Below are positions 52,590 through 60,250 of a stretch of DNA of 64,000 nt, piece after piece. Location of the stretch: assembly GCF_002005305.1 (NCBI RefSeq), contig NZ_CP014782.1, forward strand, positions 3,100,001 through 3,164,000, in the 5' to 3' direction. Under the pieces are notes generated by a model. That model saw nothing but the letters and a program-made list of their open reading frames with translations. It did no database searches and was not told the DNA's origin. Source of the stretch: Shewanella psychrophila (GTDB taxonomy: Bacteria; Pseudomonadota; Gammaproteobacteria; Enterobacterales; Shewanellaceae). Each line of letters begins with the position of its first letter. Positions within the stretch are counted from its first letter, which is position 1. A program made the position numbers and the translations under genes.

Positions 52590-53014
52590 CCCTCAAATAT
52601 ATTGCTGTCAGTGAACATCTGATAAGTCAGACTACCGCCGACAAGTAGTAAGACTATGATAAATAGCCGTGATATAACACCCGATGAGGAGATAGATATT
52701 TTACTATTGCCATTACCTAGATAGGGTTTATTTTCCTTCACATTATCAGTATTAACTGTAACCCCCTCAATATGAGCCTGGATGGCATTGAGCTTACTGT
52801 CGAGTTTAGTCTCTATCAGAAAGAAAATAGTATCTCCAACTTTAGGACGCCTGCTCATATGCTTCAAGGCAGAGATATGAATAGAAATTTCCTGCTCACT
52901 GGCAGGGCCATGTAAGGTGGCCATATCGACATGAGACGTATCCGGCCTAATAAAACCGCCGCCCTTATCATCGTTCCAGCGGATCAATAAGCCCTTTAAC
53001 ATCTGAGTTTTCAT
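52571..53014 (-). CDS. Cold-shock-domain protein with C-terminal membrane helix
   Basis: A 147-residue protein. The N-terminal 70 residues form a cold-shock (OB-fold) domain: MLKGLLIRWNDDKGGGFIRP, then ISIHISALKHM and PKVGDTIFF. A polar linker leads to one transmembrane helix near the C-terminus (LFIIVLLLVGGSLTYQM). A nucleic-acid-binding domain tethered to the membrane is typical of cold-shock/DUF1294-like fusions. An upstream TTG at 53059 would add 15 residues; ATG 53014 better fits the domain start. Confidence 0.75.
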   Translation of the reverse strand: MKTQMLKGLLIRWNDDKGGGFIRPDTSHVDMATLHGPASEQEISIHISALKHMSRRPKVGDTIFFLIETKLDSKLNAIQAHIEGVTVNTDNVKENKPYLGNGNSKISISSSGVISRLFIIVLLLVGGSLTYQMFTDSNIFEGINQSQ

Positions 53015-53080
53015 ACCTGTATCTACATTGTCCTTAAAATTATTCTTTGCCTGTGGCAAGTTTACCTAAACTTGCTCACC

Positions 53081-53569
53081 TCAGAGTCTAGGACTCTTTT
53101 TTATATCGCTCATCGCTTGCAGCTTCTGCTGAAAATGAGTGTCGAGTTTAAACCATAAGCCTCCAGTTGGTGCCACATTCTTCATAATTGTATAGTCACC
53201 AATCTTGCCTACATAAAAACGAGAAAACTTATCGGCCATAAATGAAGTTTGAACGAACATCTCGCCTTTACCCACAGCATCACAGCTTATCTTAATCGGC
53301 GAGGTCTTAGATATTGAAAAGTCGGCTATGTTCATCACCTCCCCCTTAACTCTCATTGACTCCTCAGACAATATTTCTACCAGTTCATCGTAATGAGTCT
53401 TGCCATCGCAAACACCAGGGATATTCACCCAAGAACCTACGATGAGGGGAACTAAACTCTTATCTTGATAGTGTTTGTCAGCATTAAGGTACAGACCTAC
53501 CCCGACTCCAGCCGCAGCGAGTGAGAAGAATAAGCCAAGGAACATTATTTTAGTATTTTCTGAGGACAT
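53081..53569 (-). CDS. Uncharacterised single-pass membrane protein
   Basis: A 162-residue protein with one N-terminal helix (IMFLGLFFSLAAAGVGVGLYL) acting as anchor and a soluble domain of about 125 residues, probably periplasmic. Two Cys residues (PGVCDGK and ISCDAVG) could form a disulfide. I do not recognise a family. It lies 66 bases upstream of the cold-shock/TM gene in the same direction, so the two may share a transcript. Confidence 0.65.
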   Translation of the reverse strand: MSSENTKIMFLGLFFSLAAAGVGVGLYLNADKHYQDKSLVPLIVGSWVNIPGVCDGKTHYDELVEILSEESMRVKGEVMNIADFSISKTSPIKISCDAVGKGEMFVQTSFMADKFSRFYVGKIGDYTIMKNVAPTGGLWFKLDTHFQQKLQAMSDIKKSPRL

Positions 53570-53840
53570 TGGGTCTCTTCACAGATACACAAACTAGGTG
53601 GGCTAAAGTTATCCTAATAGCTATGAAACATCCATAACATATTGTTAAACAGCTATAAATAATAATTACCACTATTAGAACATATATCCATGTTAATCAA
53701 GGAAACCAAGTATTAGCCTGATAGAATAGAGAAGTTTAGTTATAACATTCTCTATTCTAGGAAAATAAGCTTTATTAGCTTTTATCATAAAACATAAGCA
53801 AATTCACACTCGACAATTAGATGTTATTGACCAAATATTA

Positions 53841-54053
53841 TCAGTTATAACCTCGAATAAAATCCTTCTCCAAATTAATCACATCTTCCTTAGTGCAATG
53901 TGCCTCTTTAGGCTGGCCTAACTCTTCGGCGGCGAGTAACTTGATAACGTAGTCGACTCTACAGCGGTATGAACTAGAGGTTTCATAAAGATGATGATTA
54001 ACTTTAAAATGCAACTCTGGCTTGACAGGTTTATCTTGGCTTGTAATTGACAT
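53841..54053 (-). CDS. Small uncharacterised protein
   Basis: A 70-residue soluble protein, rich in Lys, Glu and His, without recognised motif. I chose ATG 54053 because GAGGAA lies eight bases upstream. An ATG at 54080 has AAAGG too close to it and would add nine residues. AT-rich spacers surround it. Confidence 0.55.
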   Translation of the reverse strand: MSITSQDKPVKPELHFKVNHHLYETSSSYRCRVDYVIKLLAAEELGQPKEAHCTKEDVINLEKDFIRGYN

Positions 54054-54390
54054 GATAGATTCCTCATATGACTCATCCATATCCTTTATATCGGATATAA
54101 ACAGCTAGACTTTAATACAGCATATGCTGTGCCAAAATCTATCAGAACCATAATGAGAACTTTATTTTACTCGGTTTTGAATGGGTTAATAAAAAAGATA
54201 ATCATTTGAAATTATTATTTACTTAACTAGCAATTATTTCAGACAGTCAGCAGCCAAAATAAATACCAGAATAAGGTTCTCATTGGCGAAATGCTAAAAT
54301 TCAGCAACAGTCTCCCACTTTGCAATGCATCACGAATGTGCAGTAAAGCGCTCTGATTCTGCTATCAGCGAGTACTCCCCTTAACGCCTG
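54054..54390. other. Intergenic, no gene seen
   Basis: About 340 AT-rich bases between two uncharacterised minus-strand genes. No repeat, RNA gene or hairpin was recognised. Confidence 0.35.
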
Positions 54391-55260
54391 TTAATCGTCT
54401 AACTTGGAGATCGCCATCCGGTTAATGTCTGTCCCCCATAACTGAATAATTTTTCTGGTTTTTTCTTTATTGAAAAAACACTTACCAAAAATGATGATCC
54501 CCGCCCCTTCAAGATCCCGCCGACCTTGGATATCGAACCTCTTACACAAGGCCTCCTGGTAATCTTCGATGGGGATCCCCACATCCCTGCAATCGGCAGG
54601 ATTGAGCCAATGCATATTTTTGTCACTGTGAGAAAGAGTTCCCCAGTACATGCGCGGCGCGCCATTATCGGTAGGCTCGGCATCGGCAAAATTAACGAAC
54701 AAGTTTTTGGCCCGCCAGCGATACTTCTCATCGGTATAGACCCAGAGATCTGATTCGGCCAGTTCACTGCCTCTAAGCAGACTGTGAAGCAGTTTATCCA
54801 GTCCCTCAGAGGAGACTCGACTCATACCAGACTGTTCATCTTGGACGAGTTTATTTTCTGGGTCAGTCCTTAATAGGCCTGTATTACCTTTACTCCCAAC
54901 GATAATATTCTTATCTGTTGAGCTACAGCTAGCCCGCTTTCCTCCAGCCCGCTTAGAAAAATCGATGACCAGGGCATCACTGTCCACCAGCAGTTGATTA
55001 ACCTCAATGACGGCAAGCTCTTCACGAATTTTAGCTTTAGAGGGATTAAACTCACTGCAATCGACCTGATGATAACGAGAGCCAAAACATGCGGCCTTGC
55101 CATCCTTAGAAGCCTTGCGAAAATATGCCTTGCCGTTACAGACCGGACAGGAGAGTGACTGGCGATACTTCTCAATATCGTCATCACTCAACTTTTGAAA
55201 CTTAAACACGGTATAAGTCACCGGCTTTACCTCATCTAAGGTACAGATGGCATCTAACAT
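54391..55260 (-). CDS. Uncharacterised protein with a CxxC zinc-knuckle motif
   Basis: A 289-residue soluble protein. Near residue 37 CPVCNGKAYFRKASKDGKAACF suggests a zinc-binding element (CxxC plus a later Cys), similar in layout to those of nucleic-acid-associated proteins. The middle part is charged and the C-terminus contains DLEGAGIIIFGKCFFNKEKT. I do not recognise a family. It stands alone, on the far side of a MITE-like element from the efflux operon. Some features (zinc knuckle, no signal peptide) would suit a DNA or RNA handling role, but that is only inference. Confidence 0.65.
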   Translation of the reverse strand: MLDAICTLDEVKPVTYTVFKFQKLSDDDIEKYRQSLSCPVCNGKAYFRKASKDGKAACFGSRYHQVDCSEFNPSKAKIREELAVIEVNQLLVDSDALVIDFSKRAGGKRASCSSTDKNIIVGSKGNTGLLRTDPENKLVQDEQSGMSRVSSEGLDKLLHSLLRGSELAESDLWVYTDEKYRWRAKNLFVNFADAEPTDNGAPRMYWGTLSHSDKNMHWLNPADCRDVGIPIEDYQEALCKRFDIQGRRDLEGAGIIIFGKCFFNKEKTRKIIQLWGTDINRMAISKLDD

Positions 55261-55316
55261 GGCTATAAGAGTCTCTTGCAGTAAAAACTAACGCTAACCT
55301 AAAGTCACTATAGATG

Positions 55317-55577
55317 ATACCAGTTCCATTAAGTAAGTGATCATTCTGCGGGAGTTAAAAATGCTGTAGGCAAGTAAGGGGATTGAAGCTAATAGTTATT
55401 CTATATCGAAAGCCACTTGCGCAGCATAAAGTATTTTTAACCCCGCACTACGTGAGCTTCTCAGGACTTCTACTTCTGTGTTGCTTTGCCTCAAATAACC
55501 ATTTCCTCAACAATGCGCCGTGAATTAAAAGCCCTGAGAGAGCTCTGAATTGTTCATCAATTTAATGGAATTGGTAT
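55317..55577. mobile_element. MITE-like palindromic element
   Basis: The 261-base element has terminal inverted repeats ATACCAGTTCCATTAAG and ATACCAATTCCATTAAA (15 of 17 identical). Internally TGCGGGAGTTAAAAAT and TGCGGGGTTAAAAAT face each other in inverted order, with matching GCTG...CAAGT stretches, so the element can fold over about 140 bases. It has no coding capacity. It lies between a minus-strand gene start and the terminator of the efflux operon. Confidence 0.72.
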
Positions 55578-55592
55578 AATACTGAAGCCCAC

Positions 55593-55616
55593 AAAAAAGG
55601 AGAGCCTATGCTCTCC
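55593..55616 (-). terminator. Terminator of the efflux operon
   Basis: On the minus strand GGAGAGC pairs with GCTCTCC around a four-base loop, followed by six T residues. It lies about 40 bases past the stop of the last gene in the operon. Confidence 0.88.
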
Positions 55617-55657
55617 TCCCATGATAAACCGCTAAGCTAACCAGTCAAAATCATTAG

Positions 55658-56824
55658 CTATTTGACTTCATTAGCCACAGCTTCGAGGTTAGGCTCAGAA
55701 GTGTCACATTCAATCGCTAGTTCTTGTGCTGCCTCTTGTTCCTTGCCAGCCTTTAACCAGACAACAAATAACTCATACCAGATGGCGAGCACTACGGCGC
55801 CGAGGAACAAACCTATTATCCCAGCCGACAACATGCCGCCGATGGCACCGATCAAGATAACGGGCATAGGCACATCCACTCCACGTCCCATCAACAGAGG
55901 CTTAAGGAAGTTATCCGACACGCCTGCTAGCAGCACCCATATAGTGAAGATGGTCGCTGGGGTCGTATCCTGAGTAGAAAACACATAAAAAATCACCGGC
56001 AGCACAACGATCAATGCGGGCAGCTGGGCGATACCGAGTATCAGCACACCTAATGTGATGAGACCTGCCGCAGGCACATCAAATACGAACATGGCGGAGC
56101 CGATTAACATCGACTGGATAAACGCCACGCCGACAACCCCAAGCAAGACGCTGCGTATGGTCGCGGCCGTGAGTGTAGTCCATTCCTCGCCATTCTTACC
56201 CACAACTCGTACTGCGACAGTGCTAACGGCCTCGGAGATTTTCTCTGCATGTGACATGAAACCTGCCGCAATAGCTAAGGAAATGATAAACATCATCAGA
56301 GTCGCCAAGCTGCTACCTATAACCGAGGCAATTGTGCCCACGGCTGTCTTTATCTCCGGTAAAAAGTGCTGCACCGCCTTCTCTAGATTTGTGGAGAACA
56401 AGGCCCATATTTCATAAAGCTTATCGCCGAGCACAGGAATGTCAGCCACCTTCTGGGTGGGACCAGGGATCTTAACATCGCCACTCTGCAACACCTCTAT
56501 GGTGCGGCTAACGCCATCGAATATTGAACCTGAGACTAAGACAAATGGAACGACCAGAAGGGCGATTCCGATAATAGCCAGTGCGGTCGCAGCGATACCG
56601 CGCCTGCCTTTGAAGGCCTTCTCTAACTTTTGGGTCAGCGGCATCAGAGCCACGGCTATGATGGCACCCCACAACACGGGAATGACGAAGGGCCTGATAA
56701 TGTCATATGTCCATACGATAAGCATAAACAGCAAGCCGATGCGAATAGCCGACTCCATCATGTTATTGACGAATATTTTACTCTGCTGATTTCCCACTCG
56801 ATTATTTCCTTGTTGATTATCCAT
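55658..56824 (-). CDS. AI-2E family transporter (PerM-like)
   Basis: A 388-residue membrane protein with about eight helices, of the AI-2E/PerM (UPF0118) family. Helices such as IVWTYDIIRPFVIPVLWGAIIAV and LITLGVLILGIAQLPALIVVL, and the conserved GVDVPMPVILIGAIGGMLSAG segment, are typical. Members export small molecules or sodium; the substrate here is unknown. It is the last gene of the operon and overlaps the channel-like gene by eight bases. The tail is acidic. Confidence 0.88.
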   Translation of the reverse strand: MDNQQGNNRVGNQQSKIFVNNMMESAIRIGLLFMLIVWTYDIIRPFVIPVLWGAIIAVALMPLTQKLEKAFKGRRGIAATALAIIGIALLVVPFVLVSGSIFDGVSRTIEVLQSGDVKIPGPTQKVADIPVLGDKLYEIWALFSTNLEKAVQHFLPEIKTAVGTIASVIGSSLATLMMFIISLAIAAGFMSHAEKISEAVSTVAVRVVGKNGEEWTTLTAATIRSVLLGVVGVAFIQSMLIGSAMFVFDVPAAGLITLGVLILGIAQLPALIVVLPVIFYVFSTQDTTPATIFTIWVLLAGVSDNFLKPLLMGRGVDVPMPVILIGAIGGMLSAGIIGLFLGAVVLAIWYELFVVWLKAGKEQEAAQELAIECDTSEPNLEAVANEVK

Positions 56825-57485
56825 GCTGTTTTCCCTGATTTGAACTTACTAAACTCGCTACCACGATAGCCATATAAAACACGCCGGCAATCGCTTCCAT
56901 GTAGACAAGAACCTGTGAAAATGGGCTGATGGGACTGATATCCCCATAGCCTAATGTTGTTAAAGTAACGAAGCTAAAATAGGCCATCTGAGAGAAATTA
57001 TCCCCCCAGGACATCTGATTCATACCGGTAAAAGAATCTGGCGAAAACTCCATAACCACCAGATAGGCTATGGTCCACATCAAGCCCATCAGGAGGAACA
57101 GGGCCACAGACCCCACCACCTTGTTGCTGTCCACTGTGCCTGTAAATAAAATCTGCCTAGAGATAGATCTGAACGTGCCCCAGAAGAAGGCAAACATAAT
57201 CAGTAGCACCAAAAAATCTATCTCCTGTATACCTAAGGCTTGCCTAAGTATCGAGGCAAGCACCCAGCACAAGGCTAACGTCTGCATGAAACGTTTCCAA
57301 CGAGGATCGAAACGCAGACTCAATATACAAACCAAGAAGGTGAGCACTATCACTCCTTCGAGCACGTACTCTAAGATACCGCTCGGCATCACCTCTACCA
57401 GAGATGAGGTTATCAGCAAGGCAATAAGCGCGAAGGTCATGTAGTAGAAGTTGTTCTCCTTATTGATTTTCTTATTCATCGCCAA
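56817..57485 (-). CDS. Potassium-channel-like membrane protein
   Basis: A 222-residue membrane protein with six or so hydrophobic stretches. Near the C-terminus, FVTLTTLGYGDISPISPFSQ holds the K+ selectivity filter TLGYGD between two helices, so the last part is a pore module. The N-terminal four helices are not a clear voltage sensor. It overlaps HlyD (14 bases) and the AI-2E gene (8 bases), so it is made together with an efflux system, an uncommon pairing. Confidence 0.85.
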   Translation of the reverse strand: MAMNKKINKENNFYYMTFALIALLITSSLVEVMPSGILEYVLEGVIVLTFLVCILSLRFDPRWKRFMQTLALCWVLASILRQALGIQEIDFLVLLIMFAFFWGTFRSISRQILFTGTVDSNKVVGSVALFLLMGLMWTIAYLVVMEFSPDSFTGMNQMSWGDNFSQMAYFSFVTLTTLGYGDISPISPFSQVLVYMEAIAGVFYMAIVVASLVSSNQGKQHG

Positions 57486-58344
57486 GCACCATGATCGAAG
57501 CCGACAGGCCGAACCTAAGCTCTACTCCCTCGGGTAGCTCATCTAAGGTAATACGCACCGGAATACGTTGAGCAAGGCGGATCCACTGAAAAACAGGATT
57601 CACATTAGGTAACAAGTTATAGCCCACAGTGCCGTCTTTAGGCGCTATGCCCCAGCCTATAGATTCCACCTTGGCCTCGATGGGCTTTTCAGGATGGGCC
57701 ATCAAGGTCACCATGGCTGTACTGCCTATATGGATCTGCGCTAACTCACTTTCACGAAAATAGGCGAAGGCCCAGAAACTATTGCTGTCAACGAGGGCGA
57801 TAAGAGGCTGATTCATCACAGCCTGAGTGCCAACCTGGATGTCTATGTTGGAGACATAACCATCCACAGAAGCATAGATTTTCGTAAAGGCCAGATTCAT
57901 CCTCGCCGCTTTCAACTGCTCTTCCGATGCTTTGATCTTAAGTTTGGACTCTTCATAGGCTATCTCACGGCGGATCAAATCTTTATGAGAAACCGCTCCC
58001 TTGTCTTTCGCCCTAATGTCCTGAAGGCGATCGAACTCTATTTTTTTCCCCTGTGAGCTCAACTTTGCCCGCTCCAGCCCTACTTCGGCTTGGGAGAGGG
58101 AGACCTCATAGGTGCTGGGATCAATCTGAAACAACAAGTCTCCTTTATGCACAAACTGATTGTCCTTGATATGAACCTGCACCAAAGGGCCGGAAACCCG
58201 GGGAGCCACCTTGATCACATTCGCCCTAATCTGGCCATCGCGAGTCCAGGGGTTATTAAAGTACTCCTGGTATTTCTGATATCCCAGAAACAGGGCGCCG
58301 CCTATGATGAGAACATTGAGGACTATGATTAATAATTTTTTCAT
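57472..58344 (-). CDS. HlyD/EmrA-type membrane-fusion protein
   Basis: A 290-residue periplasmic adaptor. One N-terminal helix (LLIIVLNVLIIGGALFLGY) anchors it. The barrel-sandwich halves are visible (RANVIKVAPRVSGPLVQV and later YASVDGYVSNIDIQVG), separated by a short coiled coil. This arrangement and length match AaeA-like adaptors of FUSC pumps. The ATG at 58344 is used; a GTG at 58353 would add three residues. It should link the FUSC pump to the NodT outer-membrane factor. Confidence 0.9.
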   Translation of the reverse strand: MKKLLIIVLNVLIIGGALFLGYQKYQEYFNNPWTRDGQIRANVIKVAPRVSGPLVQVHIKDNQFVHKGDLLFQIDPSTYEVSLSQAEVGLERAKLSSQGKKIEFDRLQDIRAKDKGAVSHKDLIRREIAYEESKLKIKASEEQLKAARMNLAFTKIYASVDGYVSNIDIQVGTQAVMNQPLIALVDSNSFWAFAYFRESELAQIHIGSTAMVTLMAHPEKPIEAKVESIGWGIAPKDGTVGYNLLPNVNPVFQWIRLAQRIPVRITLDELPEGVELRFGLSASIMVLGDE

Positions 58345-58369
58345 CTTATTCACTTGTTCGAAGATCCGT

Positions 58370-58579
58370 TTAGAAGCGTAAAAAGAAACTATCTATGGCG
58401 ATAACGTAGCACAAGGTTATTGCCATAAAGGTAATCGAAGGAAACGCAATGAAACGTGACAATCGCGTCTTATTTAACAGGGCTACCGTTATCCAGCTGG
58501 CGATTATCGCCATCACCAGCACCAATAAAAGGGGTGAGAAATAAACATCTCCCGCTGCGAGTTCATGAGGCAGTTCCAT
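58370..58579 (-). CDS. DUF1656 (AaeX-like) small membrane protein
   Basis: A 69-residue protein with two hydrophobic helices, starting MELPHELAAGDVYFSPLLL, which is the usual DUF1656 pattern (E..hGvyfsPll). AaeX of E. coli is of the same kind and sits beside aaeAB. The start overlaps the NodT stop by one base (TAATG). Its role in the pump is unknown. Confidence 0.88.
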   Translation of the reverse strand: MELPHELAAGDVYFSPLLLVLVMAIIASWITVALLNKTRLSRFIAFPSITFMAITLCYVIAIDSFFLRF

Positions 58580-60240
58580 TACTCTTCCCCTCCTTCGACC
58601 AAACTGGGAGATTTAGCTGATTCAACATCTACAACCTTAGGTTTATTGCCCAGTACAGGCAATAGTTGAGGTTCATCTAGGACATCTCCCCAATCGGTTC
58701 TCTGTCTCATCAGCTCTCTGGTTTCATCGCTGATAAAGGCCTTACCGTTATTTATCTGCCAGCCACCGCCCAAGGACTTATAGAGCGCCACGACCTGATT
58801 GGCCACATTGCCCTTGATCTGGGCATAACTGTCTTCGCTACGGGTCATCTTCTCTACCGAGTTAAGTAGCCGCTCAAAGCCGATCTGGCCATTCTCATAC
58901 TGGGTCATGGAGATGTTAAAGGCCCGAACCGAGGCATTAACCGAGCTCATTCTCAAGGCTTTCTGCTCCTGGTACAGGGAGTAGGATTCCATAGCACCGC
59001 TCACCTCTTGCACCGCCAGCAGTACTTTCTTGTTGTAGTTGGTGAGTGCCTCTTGTAAGCGGGCATCCTCCAGACGGACATTGTTCTTAATCCGGCCATA
59101 TTGGAAAATGTTCCAGGAAAATGAGGGGCCAGCAGAAAGGGTCAAGGAGTCACTGAAACTGCTACCGCTGGGAGTATTGCTATTAATACCTATGGAACCG
59201 AATAGGGAAAAGCTGGGGTAGAGGGCTGCCTCTGCCGAGCCTATTTTGGCACTCTGGGCATGGGCCAGTAACTCGGCGACCTGAAGATCAGGACGTCTCA
59301 TCACCAGAGAAGCATCGATACTGGCATCGAGCATGGGTGGCGTAGGAACGATAGATTCGGTATTCTCATCAGTCATGGTACGCTTGGTATCCGCCCTACC
59401 ATACTCGATATTGTAAGCATCGACCTTAGCCTTGAGCTGCTCCGACTCCAGCATGGACACTATCTCTGCGGGCATAACACCGAGTAACACGGCTAGGGCA
59501 TTTCTTGCCTGCATCATGCCTAATTTAAGTGAAGGCAGCGCCGCCTTAGTGGTGTAGAGCTGGCTCTTGGCCTGCTGCACGTCTAGCTCGGTGACATTGC
59601 CCGAATCATACTGCACCTGAGTGATGTGTACCACACGCTGCTGGATCTGAATATTTCGCTTAGAGAGCAGTACCCTCTCCTGAAAAGTTCTAAAGTTAAT
59701 GTAATTACGTGCCACTTCCGATGTGATGGTGACGGCAATATCATTGTATGAGGCTATGCTGGCATAGAGCGCCGCTTCCGTGGCTTCGACTCCTCGAGCA
59801 TATTTGCCCCAGATGTCCATCTCCCAACCAGCGTCGAATGACAGGGCAGCACTATTGAGTGAGCTCTCATTGCGATACGCTTTCGCTAAGCTACCCGACA
59901 CCACCTGCACCTGTGGATAGTTTAGTGAATCGCTGATCCCCAAGATCATTCTAGCCTGCAAGATACGCAGGCCCGCAGCCTCGATATCCAGGTTCTGAAT
60001 ATTGGCTCGCTCCACCAGAAGATTTAAGATCGGATCGTTAAACTGTTTCCACCATTGAGCAGATGATTGCACTGTCTGCTCAACCTCACTCTCTGAATCT
60101 GAGCCTGAAGCAGAATTTTTCCAGCTCTCAGGTAACTTCTTCGCCTCCAGAGTCTGAAAGTCTGGTCCCAGAGTTGTACACGCCGAGAGACCCAGCAATG
60201 GCATCATCACCAGACAGGTTTTGACGTACTTATTTAACAT
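58579..60240 (-). CDS. NodT-family outer-membrane efflux lipoprotein
   Basis: A 553-residue TolC-like outer-membrane factor. MLNKYVKTCLVMMPLLGLSAC gives a lipoprotein signal, and LGPDF follows, as in most NodT/OprM proteins. Two OEP repeats are visible with long helical hairpins (VERANIQNLDIEAAGLRIL and SAKIGSAEAALYPSFSLFG). AGGAGAG precedes ATG 60240, which fits the lipoprotein start; the frame stays open to 60330 inside the FUSC gene. C-terminal residues extend further than usual (TRELMRQRTDWGDVLDEPQ). Confidence 0.92.
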   Translation of the reverse strand: MLNKYVKTCLVMMPLLGLSACTTLGPDFQTLEAKKLPESWKNSASGSDSESEVEQTVQSSAQWWKQFNDPILNLLVERANIQNLDIEAAGLRILQARMILGISDSLNYPQVQVVSGSLAKAYRNESSLNSAALSFDAGWEMDIWGKYARGVEATEAALYASIASYNDIAVTITSEVARNYINFRTFQERVLLSKRNIQIQQRVVHITQVQYDSGNVTELDVQQAKSQLYTTKAALPSLKLGMMQARNALAVLLGVMPAEIVSMLESEQLKAKVDAYNIEYGRADTKRTMTDENTESIVPTPPMLDASIDASLVMRRPDLQVAELLAHAQSAKIGSAEAALYPSFSLFGSIGINSNTPSGSSFSDSLTLSAGPSFSWNIFQYGRIKNNVRLEDARLQEALTNYNKKVLLAVQEVSGAMESYSLYQEQKALRMSSVNASVRAFNISMTQYENGQIGFERLLNSVEKMTRSEDSYAQIKGNVANQVVALYKSLGGGWQINNGKAFISDETRELMRQRTDWGDVLDEPQLLPVLGNKPKVVDVESAKSPSLVEGGEE

Positions 60241-60250
60241 TGCCACTCTC

